The notes under the pieces are model-generated. The model saw only the letters and a list, made by a program, of their open reading frames with translations. It did no database searches and was not told the origin of the DNA. Below are positions 10,339 to 23,410 of a stretch of DNA of 64,000 nt, piece after piece. Numbering within the stretch: the first letter of the stretch is position 1; each line of letters starts with the position of its first letter. A program made the position numbers and the translations under genes. Source of the DNA: Flabesymbios commensalis (lineage: Eukaryota; Annelida; Polychaeta; Terebellida; Flabelligeridae); assembly GCA_964017125.1 (NCBI GenBank), contig OZ024911.1, positions 41,851,339-41,915,338 on the forward strand, read 5' to 3'.

Positions 10339-10389
10339 ACGCATTCATGGGGGTGGGGGCCCCCCCCCCCCCCACCCCCATGAATGCGT
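10339..10389. repeat. G/C-tract palindrome
   Basis: ACGCATTCATGGGGGTGGGGG is followed by a C run and the exact inverse CCACCCCCATGAATGCGT. It is a near-perfect 51-bp hairpin with very GC-rich arms in AT-rich DNA. Confidence 0.75.
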
Positions 10390-10671
10390 TTTGGGCGGAT
10401 AATTTCAATTTTTTGACTGCACAGTAAGAGATCTCGTTATAAGTGGCAGCGCACTATTATCACAGGCGCTAATACATCCATATAGGACTTTACACGGATT
10501 ATAAGAAGCCAAAGAGCGAGCGGGGGACAGTTATTGATTATATATAAGCTGTTCTAAAAGTATCGTGAAATTAAATAACGGTAACAAGCTAAGAAAAAAT
10601 AGTTATATTTCATTGATTCTCTTCAAAGTGTACTATAATGCAGACAGGCTAGTTCTATAAAGTCAGATATA

Positions 10672-10748
10672 AGACGTTGACCCAATTTTGGGTTATCGTT
10701 GAACCACCGTCTGCGACGTTGACCAATATTAAAACAACGTTGGTTTAA
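10672..10748. mobile_element. GTCnnnGAC palindromic MITE, partial copy
   Basis: GTTGACCCAATTTTGGG and AACAACGTTGGTTTAAC flank the centre CCACCGTCTGCGACGTTG. The outer CAGCAAACAC ends are missing. Confidence 0.6.
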
Positions 10749-11155
10749 CCCTTATGCTGCTGAGTTGTTTGTTTCTATTTCTAATTCATCTAAAGCTGTA
10801 TTTGCTACCGCGAAAAATACGTCTATTTATGAAAAAACGTAAATGTAATTATTTGATTAATGAGCATCCATCACACACTATTTTATAGATTTGTGGAAAA
10901 TGTCATGCTTTTATAAACTTGTGCACAATTTTATGCTATTTGCTTTACTACTGAGAGTTTTGTCATGTTCACTTTTTAATACCAGCTGTTTTGTGTGTTG
11001 AAGAAAAATGCTTTCCATTTTTGTCTCCGCCATTTTAACTTTATAATAAAACATTAACACGTAAATATTAAAGATATTAGAAAGATAATACAGACATAAT
11101 GCAATATTTACATATTGATGGGCTACAGTAAGTCACATCAGCAAACTCGAAGGTA

Positions 11156-11430
11156 TAGTAAACTGTTAAAATACGGGTGACATGGGTCCCTTAGAATGCA
11201 ATAGTGCCCGTGGGTATGCCATAATTCTGTATGCATTTCATACCCAACGGCGCATTGAGAGCAAGTTCCCAAATCATAGCAAGTTCATATACTTGGGTGA
11301 AATCTATGAGTTATAATTCCACCAATGCCACCAAGCTGGGCGTTGGGTTTTGAAAGCTAACTGATGATGTTATTTTGGGTATCTCGAAACAGCTGACCCC
11401 CAGGCATGTATTGACAGGAGGGACAGGAGG
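11156..11430 (+). repeat. Dispersed repeat, also inside units A and B (inverted)
   Basis: Shares long blocks with the reverse complement of 37836-38127 and 45378-45669: AATGCAATAGTGCCCGTGGG, TGCATTTCATACCCA, AGAGCAAGT and AAGCTAACTGA. About 275 bp, non-coding, probably a non-autonomous element of unknown class. Confidence 0.6.
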
Positions 11431-11434
11431 GCTT

Positions 11435-11530
11435 TCCCAGCAAATATTGTACACTCACCCAATGTTGGTTTAATATTGGGCGAGCATCGCAGACGTTGGA
11501 CTAACATTAAAACAGCATCTTGTAATCAGT
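11435..11530. mobile_element. GTCnnnGAC palindromic MITE, partial copy
   Basis: Begins CCCAGCAAATATTG, then ACCCAATGTTGG, with centre GCATCGCAGACGTTGG. The right outer end is eroded. Confidence 0.6.
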
Positions 11531-12062
11531 TTGCATTACTCTAGCTGAATGCAAATAACCTGCACTGCATACTGAGGCCTACACCTTCACATGTGAATTC
11601 CGAACATGACTGGATCTTTAAAATTACAACAAAAAAGTCCAGTTTTTATCCATTCAAAATGTTGAGCATAATGATACACCCATATACTCAGATGAAGCAA
11701 GTAGTCTATTTATTACATACATATTTTTGTCAGAATTTAACCAATTGTGACTGCGTATAAAATTGGGCCATACACTGTTGAAACACGCTTCTATCGTGTG
11801 AAAACTGTACGTTCCCCCGTTAACATGATTTTCCTCTTGCCGTAACGTGCTTTTGGAACTGATGTATTAGTGTATATGAATATGTGGCTATAGAACGCAG
11901 AGAGTTAATGGCCAGTAATGATAATTTGCTGCTGACAGCCTGACACAGAAATGAGATTGGGCCTTTTTTCTAATTTGCTAAAAGTTTCTTCCTCTCTGAG
12001 TAATAATCCACAAGACGGAATCTTGAAGACGAGCGAGGCTTTACAAATGACTCAAATGAATC

Positions 12063-12157
12063 TTGTTTGACCCGATGTTGGATCAATGTGGGTTCACGGT
12101 CATAGACGGTGGGCCAACATTCAACCAACATTGGATCAACATCTCGTGTTTACTGGG
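12063..12157. mobile_element. GTCnnnGAC palindromic MITE
   Basis: Arms GACCCGATGTTGGATCA and CAACATTGGATCAACATC surround GTCATAGACGGTGGG. The right end CTCGTGTTTACTGGG matches the family terminus. Confidence 0.65.
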
Positions 12158-12309
12158 TGGTGCACAGGTTGCATGGTCACAATATTATTATTAAAACGTG
12201 CCAGTTTATTTGCGCTTTTTTTAGTAACCGATAGTGCTTACACTGGAGTGGAGTAGTGTGGCAGACAATGTATGTTTAATACGCTGCCAGTTGAAGAAAA
12301 ATACTGGAA

Positions 12310-12399
12310 ACCAAGCAAACAATTTGTTTAAGTTGGGCCAGTATCGCAGACGGTGGACCGACATCAAAAAACAATGGCTCAATGTGCGTTTTTACTGGG
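12310..12399. mobile_element. GTCnnnGAC palindromic MITE
   Basis: CCAAGCAAACAATTTG at the left, TTTTTACTGGG at the right, and centre AGTATCGCAGACGGTGG. Confidence 0.6.
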
Positions 12400-13446
12400 A
12401 AAGTACAAATATACGCATGACTGCGAAAAATAGGAAGTATAAATTGACAGCCATTTTGTTTTTTCTTAATTTGGAGGTGAAGGACACAGCCATCTTGAAT
12501 TTTGGCTGAAAAATCACCCACTTGTAAAGTTTATTACTGGTCCCCATATATTGTATGAATAAATCATATATGCTACATCATTATTAGCATGTTTAGCAGA
12601 ATAGTTGTAGTAATAGGCCTAGATATTATTCAAAATAAATCGGAAATGATCTTAGCAGGTTCAAGTCATGCAGAAACCATTAATTAATTATTCAATAGTT
12701 TATTCTTGTGTGACAAACGGCAGAAAAATGAGTTTTAATTTTCACTTTGACGGCCATTTTCTTGCTACTTTGATGGCAACGAACACAAAATAGATAATGA
12801 CATCTAACAGATTTGCATTCAGCACACTTAAATTATTGTAAAACAAGTGGATGACAAATTATAGTCTAAAGTACCGAGCATGTTTTGATATTTTGTAAAT
12901 CAACCCTGACTAGTTTAATATTTCTAAATTATGGTAAAATCTTATAAAAAAAGAGCGTTCCCAATGCAACCCCAACAATGATTTGACTGCTGGTAAAGCC
13001 GTCACAGATAGTCTCTTGTCATCAAGAAGATGTACGAAGAATTCCTTTAACTTTGGACCAAAGGATCATACATTCTAGTTGTATTCAATTACTTCAACCA
13101 ATATTGTTTTTTTGTCAAAACATCAATCATGATTGCCTGTCATTGCCACCGTCACATTAAGCAATGTAGTCATACAGCTAATTAAAATATCAATGATTAA
13201 CGATGATATAATACTCATTAAATTACTGTATTATTTGATGGATGTGTTGCGTAATTGCTAAGATGCTCAAAAAATATTTGAGAGCAAACTTGATATTGTA
13301 ACAGCTGATTGGCCCCAGTGTAGACGTTGACACAACAATAAGCCAATACAAACCGGCAAAAACTCTCCAGGCTTTTTCGACATATAAAAATAAGTATTTG
13401 CATTTCTCACAAGGTTCCCAGACCCAGTGTATTTCAGCCTTACTTG
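12400..13446. other. Unannotated AT-rich stretch
   Basis: No gene seen. Two GGCCATTTT blocks (near 12448 and 12750) suggest old repeat fragments. Confidence 0.3.
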
Positions 13447-15015
<1,569 letters not shown>

Positions 15016-15017
15016 AA

Positions 15018-15126
15018 CTGAATGAATAAACGAACGAACGAACGAGCGGTCGAATTAATTAATTATTAAATTATTAATTGAATTAAATAATCGTTAGTTC
15101 GTTCGTTTGTTCATTTATTCATTCAT
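15018..15126. repeat. Tetranucleotide foldback
   Basis: GAATGAATAAACGAACGAAC on the left is mirrored by GTTCGTTCGTTTGTTC and ATTTATTCATTCATT on the right, around an AATTAATTAATT-rich loop. A microsatellite pair in inverted orientation. Confidence 0.7.
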
Positions 15127-15389
15127 TTTGTTTATCTAGCTTATGGTGAATACAATCTCTAGCGGTTGGATCTTCAGATACCCAAGCTGAGAAGTGCATC
15201 AAACAAAAAAAATCCACTTTAATCTATTTTGTATACATCTGGCAAGTGTTGATCATGACCAAAACTGTTGAGGCTGGCAATAAGAATGGAGCCAAATGTT
15301 TAAATTGCAGTCATATTGCACTGCACATCTACCTTTCAAAATTATCTCAAATACAACAATACTTTAAATTCGGACTCATTCGGCCATCA

Positions 15390-15765
15390 GGCCACTATGT
15401 TTTTTCTATGTTTTAGATGAGCGCGCGTATTAGGCTGCGCATTGCAAAAAAACATGTGTTTTTGTCTGCCCAACGCGCGCATTAGATTGTTGCCGACTTC
15501 CAAAAAAACCCAGTTAGTTTCAGGAGATAAAGAAACAGTCCAACAGACCTAGTTTATTTTACGACATTAAAAACACATTTATCCAGCTATGTTTCATTCT
15601 TGCTTGTTCTTTACGTCGCCCTCATTACCTTTTTCAAATATAGGTCAAAAGTTTTTTGTTTGGTCAGAAATATGTTCAATGTTTTTTTTTTCTTAAATGT
15701 TTTTTTACCGCCCTCCCTCATTAGATTTTTTCTCATCTAAAACAGAGAAATAAAACATAGTGGCC
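15390..15765. mobile_element. TIR element with GGCCACTATGTTTT ends
   Basis: 376 bp. The ends GGCCACTATGTTTTTT...TTTTAGATGAG and CTCATCTAAAA...AAAACATAGTGGCC form about 32-bp inverted repeats. The interior is non-coding with CGCGCGCATTAG motifs. No clear target duplication, so the superfamily is open. Confidence 0.7.
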
Positions 15766-16022
15766 TTAGTGTATAAAGATAAATGAATATGAGCAGCTAC
15801 TCCTTCTGGCGTGATTGCGATTCTTGTCCATTCTTACATTAATTTAATTTGCTATCTCTCAAATTATTGGAATAAAGGTAGAACTAGGTATGAATATTTA
15901 GAATGAAGGTTCAATGAATTGTCAAGTCGTCTGAAATAATGCAAATAATTTCAAATTCGTCGACATTTGCCAATTCCGCGAAGTAATAAAATGCACAATC
16001 AGGCGGCCACTCGTGGAAGTTT

Positions 16023-16109
16023 CCCAGCAGACACAAAACATTGACCCAATGTTGTTTTTATGTTGGGCCAGCGTCGTAGATGGTGGGGCAACGTCCTGTG
16101 TCTGCTGGT
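16023..16109. mobile_element. GTCnnnGAC palindromic MITE, full copy
   Basis: CCCAGCAGACACAAAAC at the left, CCTGTGTCTGCTGG at the right, and centre GCGTCGTAGATGGTGGG. Confidence 0.75.
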
Positions 16110-17108
16110 TTTTGCTATTATCCACGATAACAACATTAAGTATAAAAAGAAACAAAAGGAAATAATTAAAAAAGAGCAGCGATAAATCCCTCTAATTCGG
16201 AAGGAAAGCAATAAACAGAGGCATTACTGGGAGTAGAAGTAGAAGAAACAATAACCAACATTAAACAACGGGAACGTAAGAAGTTATACGAGAAGAAGAG
16301 CATCAGAGACAAAAACAGCATCAACAGAAATATCTACTTATTTAGCATCAATGAAACATGGGTCACATTATGTTGCGACTGGTTGCGATTTTTGAGGACC
16401 AAGTCGCATGTAACATCAGTGGGTGTCCTGTTTCCCAAAGGACGTGTCAGCTTATTTCCCAGATATAATAGCAATTATTGACAGTTGTAGACACGGTTTA
16501 GTCACAGCGGAAAATAATAAAAAAGAACCCACTTTTGGAGTCCTGTGAGTAGAATAACATAGCAGTTACATGGACTAGATATACTTTATTATTTCAATTT
16601 GTGCTCAAACACAATAGTCAGCCAGCCAGTGCAGCCTATCGTTTCAACCCATGGCATCTCTTTGTTACAAACAAACTAACTTACTATAATTTCAAGTTTA
16701 ACTGGATGGAATAAAAATAGATGTTTCAAAACAATCTCACGTAGCCTGTATAATTTAATTGATGGCTAAATAATGTTTTCAAGTCTTTTTACTTCTGTGG
16801 TAATGTAAAATTACATAGTCTTAATCAAAGTGTGATGACATCATTGACAATATATTTGTCAACACTCGATAAAATTTTACTATTTTGGTATAAAAACGTA
16901 CAGTTTATAATGTGCAATATCCGAAGAGATAAACATGAATATCAATTGCCCAATTACAAAGGGTCAGCAAAGGTCAAAGACTCTTACCACAGCGAGCTAT
17001 CTAAATAGGTGTTGTTTGTTATCAGACTATTTATACTTTGCTATAATTTCCTAAACATCAAAACTAACCGTGGGTTGACTTCAATTCAATAAAGCCTCTA
17101 GAACAAAT
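16110..17108. other. Unannotated stretch
   Basis: No gene or clear element seen. Confidence 0.3.
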
Positions 17109-17733
17109 GAATGGCTTAGAGATAAAGTGATCCAAGCCCGCATTTTCTCATTTTCCTATAAAAGGCTTTAAAGTTAAAATCAATTAAAAAAATATTTATT
17201 CCGTTTTTAATTCCACATTGTTACGTCAAAAAATAGAAATACATGGAAGTTTCGCATTGGTGTTTACTATTCATCCCTACTCTCAGGTAAAAAGTTATCA
17301 ATATCGTAAAACCCATTTCTTGAAATTTAGAAATATAAATTTATTTTTAAAAGTCACAAATTTGTATAGAAACTGCTTGGTGTCTCATCATCTTACTCCG
17401 ATAAAAATTTGAAATTAATCGGCAAAGCACAAGCTAATCCCTATAAGGGTGGTTTTTAACATTTCAGCAGCCATTTCACGTATGTCTCAGAGGTAAACTG
17501 ATCCAAGTCAAAATGTCCTTATATAAACTGATGGACTTGGATCACTTTACCATTGAAGAAAAGTATCAATTTTGAAAGTGAAAAAATATATGTTGATTAA
17601 GAAGTCTCGCAATTTTAAACGAATAGCTCAGATATTTTAGCATAATGTTTCCTATATATTTAACTTTCCCAAAATGACAAAAACGGAAAAAAATCGAATT
17701 TGAGACTCGGATCACTTCACCTCTGAGCCATTC
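17109..17733. mobile_element. TIR MITE with GAATGGCTCAGAGG ends, copy 1
   Basis: The left GAATGGCTTAGAGATAAAG and right (reverse complement) GAATGGCTCAGAGGTGAAG begin about 28-bp inverted repeats that continue GTGATCC. An inner inverted pair (CAGAGGTAAACTGATCC and GGATCACTTTACCATTG, 17489-17555) repeats the terminal motif. A diverged copy lies at 29870-30468. Confidence 0.65.
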
Positions 17734-18361
17734 AAATGTAAGTTGGGAAAACAAATACAATTAATGGACAAATAATGTTCAACGACATTTTTTATCTTGA
17801 GTATATCAGATTACACAATATGAAACACACAGTTGAAGTAATATACGTCACCATATCATATTAAATACTAAATACAATTTAATTAACCTAAACGTCAACG
17901 TATTAATGTTGAATAATAGTACTGTAAAAAACAGTTGTTAGTTATAAAGTTGAGCAAATATACAAAACATTTTTCACCAATTGTTGAGTTTATTTGTGTG
18001 TGTTGAAATGTTTTCCTCAACTACAAAACAAACCAAGCTTTGACTTGATCAAATGACAACATATACGTTTGATGTTCTAAAACTTGATTCCAATCGAGCT
18101 AACTATCCAGCAAAATTGTGGATCGCTGAGTGTCAACATGACTTTGTGAACGTTGGGTTGCCTTGTCCAAAGGGTGGCATGTTACTTATCAGGGCCTGGA
18201 GTTAGTCTACTCTACCTGCTGTGCCATCAACTTGTGTTAAGCTAGTGGCTTGTGGGTGTAGGACAAAATGCAAATCTTCCACCTAATGTAGTAAATATCA
18301 GAAAGTCTTTATTCCTGCATGCGGATATAATGCAGATAATTGCTGCAATCCCATGTATATA
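17734..18361. other. Unannotated stretch
   Basis: AT-rich, no gene seen. Confidence 0.3.
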
Positions 18362-18743
18362 GAGGGACATGGCGCAATGGTTAGAGCGTGGCGCTCTGCC
18401 GATGTCGCTACCTGCCGTGCGGTTTCGAATCCCGCTTGGTGCAGGATTTTCAGAGAAATATCATGTTCCTCCCCTCTCAATCTTGGGACATTGTTAAGAT
18501 GGTGTGTCCTTGGGCAAGATACTTCACCCTCAAATGCTTCACTTGACTCAGGTGAAAATGAGTACCTGGTAGGACAGAGATGGCAATGTGTACAAAACGG
18601 CTGCAGGACTGTATGCTCCCCGGGGAGTTAAAATGCCACATGAATGAACAGGTCCGGTGACCAGGAGGTAAAATGTAAAGTCCGATGCTAGGTCTTCAGA
18701 CTTGATATCAGACTATGAAAAACATGCACCTTTACCTTTTACC
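18362..18743 (+). mobile_element. tRNA-derived SINE (type 1)
   Basis: A tRNA-like head with A box TGGCGCAATGGTTAGAGC (18370-18387) and B box GGTTTCGAATCCC (18421-18433), the internal RNA polymerase III promoter. The body contains TGTGTCCTTGGGCAAGATAC, a block common in animal SINEs, and the tail is pyrimidine-rich (CCTTTACCTTTTACC). It does not fold as a functional tRNA across its whole head and continues as a SINE body, so it is not a tRNA gene. Confidence 0.82.
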
Positions 18744-20165
18744 TGCACCATGTCAAATAGTTGTTACTGATATTGACCGTAATCAAAATGTGATAATAAG
18801 ATATGTACATGTAATTAAAAGATATGATCTATGTAGGCAATTTTCTTTGGCATAGCAGTCTACTTAACCGAGAACTAGGTTGATTTTACTTGTTTTATTA
18901 TATGTTTTGTTAGTTGGACACTACCAAATGAAATTTGCGTTTGCAAATATATCTTTCAATTAACTTTAAGAACATGTAACCGTAATTTTAAGCATAGTGT
19001 TTTGTATTTATCATAGTAAATGTATCATACATTGTATAGCTGCGGTGATGAACCAGACCTGATTTTGTATTGAGTATGTAGATCATTTATGATTATGTGG
19101 GTTGTAATGTAAGGCCTACATTGTGTTTTTTTGTTAAAATTTGGGAATCAAAGGGTTAGAGTATGCTAATAAGATTATACACATTTAGTTGTGGATATTA
19201 TCCATGTAAATATTTCGAATCACCTTTCAAAACTAATATGATATATACATCATCAAAGTAACTGTTGGTTTGAAATCGTGTTTGACAATTAAAAGTGCAA
19301 AAAACGTTTCAAATGTGTCTTATTTTGTGAAATTCAGATTTCCTGACTTTCTAAACATACGAATCCATATATTGCATGAACGATTTGCATAGCTATTAGT
19401 GAAGATATACCATTTTTAGCATAATAGTTAGTGCATGTAGCTGCCATCTTGAATTGCGTTTTACTACCAAAAGGAGACATGTAAAACAATGTCAGCCACC
19501 CAGGTATTGTTCTTGGATAATAACCTGAACACATTTCTGAAGTTAGTTTGCTTGTAACAAAGATATGCCATCACTCCATTTTTTCGTTACAATATGCCTC
19601 CCTGGCTGGCTGACTAATCGCACCCCTCTCGAAACGGCATGACTGACTGTAACGCGTTACTCACGAAAGTTGATTTTAAAATCTAGTGTTGTGAGATAGC
19701 AACCAAGAGATAGCAGGGAGTGTGTACAGATGAGCCACCCATCGAGTCGTAAGCAGTCGCAGACCAGTCGTATAATATAGGCTGGGTCCTAAGGGACAGG
19801 GTAGGTGGAAGCTGAAAAAGCAACATTAATTGTGTCATTTATATTTAAACAATAGACAAATGATAGAGATGAGAATAAAACACACAGCGGTAGCAACACG
19901 AACAGGAACTGATGGAGCACAAAACAACTAAAATAGCGTCATCAGTGACAGAAGCATCAACAACAAAAGGATTCAACTTTGTTGTGATGCAGCATTGTCG
20001 TCAGTTCGCATAGGCCTTTATGTGGATAGAAAGCAGCAATAGCATTAGAACAGCATTGATATGATTGCTGTAACACAGCAGTATAGGATGCAGTAACTAA
20101 CATCTGAGCATTTCTTGGTTTTCTTGTGCCAGAAGCGGGACAGCTCAGCTCTTTGTCAAGTTTCG
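18744..20165. other. Unannotated stretch
   Basis: No gene or clear element. A GCCATCTTGAATTGCG block (19442) resembles one at 31667, an old shared repeat piece. Confidence 0.3.
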
Positions 20166-20396
20166 TTAACCTTTTCACTACCATACATGACGGAAATTTC
20201 CGTCGTCATTCGTCAATGAACGTAACCATAAAATGACACAAATTTTCGTCAAATATATACTACATTTCTGTATTTATCGTCATTTGAAGCTGGAAATTGC
20301 GTTAGCAATTCCAGCTTCAAATGACGAAAAATAGAACTCCTACACCAGTATATCTGGATCCTGGCATGCACCCCGGCCTGGAAGTCAAAGGGTTAA
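20166..20396. mobile_element. piggyBac-like MITE with internal hairpin (TTAA-CCCTT family)
   Basis: TTAA at 20166-20169 and 20393-20396, with ends CCTTTTCACTAC and GAAGTCAAAGGG. The internal hairpin has arms CGTCATTTGAAGCTGGAA/TTCCAGCTTCAAATGACG with loop ATTGCGTTAGCAA. Confidence 0.72.
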
Positions 20397-20645
20397 TCAA
20401 ATTTATTGTCCAATACTCTTTTTTGTTTCCGTCATCGTCTTTTGTTGCATTTTCTCACGTCAAACACAATCAGGATTTGTGGCGTTTCTCTCCCAGATAA
20501 TTCCCCTGTTTTAACCCGTTCTTGCTGGGGGCCCATTTAGACACGCAAGCTCACTTTATAACGCACTGTACTTTGTACTTAGCTGCAATATCGTATCAGG
20601 AGAAAGCATGCCATTGGGACAGATCCAGTTTGTAACACTATTATG

Positions 20646-20809
20646 TCTATATGGGCACACTACAATCCTTCAAACAGTTTGTAGCACTATATAATAATAT
20701 GTAACCCTTCCACTAAAAACGGTATGTCGGGGGTATGTTTTCAAAAGTGAGTTTTTGTTATAAATGGGTGATATAAACCTCTTATTATGCACACAAACAA
20801 ATAAAAGGT
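20646..20809. repeat. 164-bp direct repeat, copy 1
   Basis: Near-identical to 20891-21054 (offset 245). Starts TCTATATGGGCACACTAC and ends AACAAATAAAAGGT. Confidence 0.9.
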
Positions 20810-20820
20810 TTCGCCTGTTA

Positions 20821-20885
20821 GACCAACGTCGAAGACGTTGGGCCGATGTTGTACAAATGTTATGCAAATGTTCTGTGTTTACTGG
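20821..20885. mobile_element. GTCnnnGAC palindromic MITE, right half
   Basis: GACCAACGTCGAAGACGTTGG centre, then ATGTTATGCAAATGTTCTG and TGTTTACTGG. It sits between the two 164-bp repeats; the left half is missing. Confidence 0.55.
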
Positions 20886-20890
20886 TTAGG

Positions 20891-21054
20891 TCTATATGGG
20901 CACACTACAATCCTTCAAACAGCTTGTAGCACTATATAATAATATGTAACCCTTCCACTAAAAACGGTATGTCGGGGGTATGTTTTCAAAAGTGAGTTTT
21001 TGTTATAAATGGGTGATATAAACCTCTTATTATGCACACAAACAAATAAAAGGT
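20891..21054. repeat. 164-bp direct repeat, copy 2
   Basis: Matches 20646-20809 with about one substitution, so the duplication is recent. Confidence 0.9.
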
Positions 21055-22480
21055 GAAATATTTCTGTATGATTGCGGGGCATGTATCGGTGAACCTTCGG
21101 CATACGACAGACGAATATCGGGGATGCGTCGGTGGCGCTAACGGTGATATCTTGACAAAGTCATGGCGATGGTATAGTGCCTTGTTGAGATCATATCAAA
21201 GGTGGAGAGATTTTACGTGGAGCCACATACATGAACCTTGTGGCTGCCGAATGAGATCACTGTGTGAAGATTAAAAATAGTAATGAGATTTATAACATTT
21301 CCAACGTTCAGCGAAACATCGCCATAGCATCCCCAATGCTTCGCAAAACAGTTTGGGAACATTGGCGAGCATCGACGATGGATCATCCAAACCATCGGCG
21401 ATATTACCACATCGAATATACATCGCCGATATTTACACGAGCATGTTGGGAACATCGCCGATGTGTCTGCCACATTTTTAACCTTGATGTGCCTCATCGA
21501 ATGTTCGCCGACTGTTGTGCACTGCTTGGCGCTGTTCGGCGATATATCGCCGATGGATCTTGGCGACGAAACATACGGAGAAAATGTCATGCTATGGTCC
21601 CGCGAGAGCCAACATTTCTGGAGATGTATTGGCGATGAAAAAATCATCGTGTTTTGGTGGCGATCGCTGCCGATATCGAACGTGTGATCCCACGAGAAAA
21701 CTGTGACAGGCGATGTATTGACGAACCTTCGAGGAATATTCGGAGAAGTATCGCCGAAATTTTGCCGAATATTCGGTGATGCATAGGGAAGATTCTAATT
21801 AACCTGCGCTACATCTGCTAACAATTAACGATGTATTTTGAGAATCGTCGATGGTCCGTGATCAGTCGGCGTGCGACAGACGAATATCGGGGATGTGCCG
21901 GGAGTAATGGTGATGTTTTTGACGAAGTCGTGGGGATGTCTTGACGAAGTCATGGCGATGGTATTGTGCCTCGTGAAGAGCTTATGTGAGGTGGCTATAT
22001 TTTAGGTAAAACCGCACACATTGCGGCTGCCGAATGAGATCATGGACGAAGACTTGAGATCACTTTTGTTCTGTTGGCGTATTACTGGGTGAAGAGAAAA
22101 ATGAGAAAACGCTCAGCGAAGCATCGCCATAGCATCGAGGATAATCCGCAGAGCAGTTTGAGAAGATTGATGAGCATCAGCGATAGATCACCCAAACATC
22201 GCCGATGTGTCGCCGATTTGTCTGGGACATTTTGAACTTTTGTGTACTTCACCGAAAGTTCGCCGACTGCTGTGCGCTGTACGGCGCTGTTCGGCGACGA
22301 AACATCGGGAAAAAATTTCAATGCATGCATACAATTGTTTCTTGATGTCCCGATTCCCTGGTGAAGCATGGCGATTACTCGCGTACGTCGCTGATCATTT
22401 TATATATTTGCCGAACTACTCGTGTATCGTGGCGCTGCACAAATGTGTGCATCGCGAAAGCATTGGGAGGCTCAAACATT
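21055..22480 (+). mobile_element. GCGATG/CATCGCC-rich repeat element, two direct copies
   Basis: Two related stretches repeat in the same order about 770-790 bp apart: CGACAGACGAATATCGGGGA at 21105 and 21874, GTCATGGCGATGGTAT at 21160 and 21949, GCTGCCGAATGAGATCA, CAGCGAAACATCGCCATAG, and GTTCGCCGACTG...GGCGCTGTTCGGCGA. CpG- and GCGATG-rich in AT-rich DNA. A third copy, inverted, is at 51856-52365. No transposase reading; class unknown. Confidence 0.65.
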
Positions 22481-22840
22481 AATGAAAGTAAGGTGTGTAT
22501 ATGTGTGTTATTAAACGGGAACGTAGATGTATTCACTTGTAGATCATGATTATGAAATAGTTTACGAAATGAAACCACAAACCACAGTCAATATTTGGTA
22601 TTTATACAACCACAAGGGCATGTTTATGTACACAATTGTCATTAATTTGATCACTCCATGACTCAATAAACGAGTTTTAATTCTATATTATGGGATGACC
22701 GAGACCTTCGGGATTCGAATATTGAACCGTTATCTGACCCTTCTCACAATCTTACGCGGTAGCCTAATTCTCGGGTTCAGCTTATTATATAGGGCATTTG
22801 TTCACAAAAGGAGCCTATAGCCATATTTATTCAATTGTTT

Positions 22841-22950
22841 CCCAGCAGACAAGAGATGTTGAATCAATGTTTGTTTCATGTTGGTCTAACGTCGTAAACC
22901 AACGTTAAAACAACATTGATTCAACTGTTCAACGACTTTTGTATGCTGGG
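22841..22950. mobile_element. GTCnnnGAC palindromic MITE, full-length copy
   Basis: CCCAGCAGACAAGAGATG at the left, TTTTGTATGCTGGG at the right, inner arms TTGAATCAATGTT/AACATTGATTCAA. The centre (TCTAACGTCGTAAACC) is diverged. Confidence 0.65.
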
Positions 22951-23221
22951 TCATTCATCTTTTCATTCATTCACAACGCCACGGTCATTTACTATTATTC
23001 GGCCCTATTATAAGTTGGGATATTCCCCAAAATTTAGCGATGCTTAAATAATCCAATTTATTAGGTTGGACTTATTATATCAAAATTTATAATTGTAAGC
23101 TGAGAAACGCATTATCACTTGAGATTCTAATTATAGGCCTACTAATCGTGTATTCAACTCTAAATCGCACATTTACATCTTTTTCAACATTGTCCCCATT
23201 GTAGGCTATAGAAAATATTGT

Positions 23222-23410
23222 GGGGAGTCTCCGTGACCGAGAGGTAGCGTGCTCGGCCTCAGACCGCCAGGGCTCGAATTTCGAGTCCTGTGTCTGGAGG
23301 ACAGTGTCATCTCAATCATCTCACCATCCTCAGGAGGTTATCCTGGCCCAGTTTAACCTATATGTGCACAAAGGTGGCCTAAAGCCCGATTCATTTCATT
23401 TGTGGGCTAT
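23222..23410 (+). mobile_element. tRNA-derived SINE (type 2)
   Basis: GGGAGTCTCCGTGACCGAG begins a tRNA-like head, with A-box-like GTGACCGAGAGGTAGCG and B-box-like GGGCTCGAATTTCG (23270-23283). The body CTGGAGGACAGTGTCATC and CACCATCCTCAGGAGG recurs in the fragment at 53406-53541. Confidence 0.7.

Noticed and set aside
18362-18440. Possible tRNA gene
   Set aside because: The A and B boxes are present, but the sequence continues into a SINE body with a pyrimidine-rich tail and lacks a sound acceptor stem.
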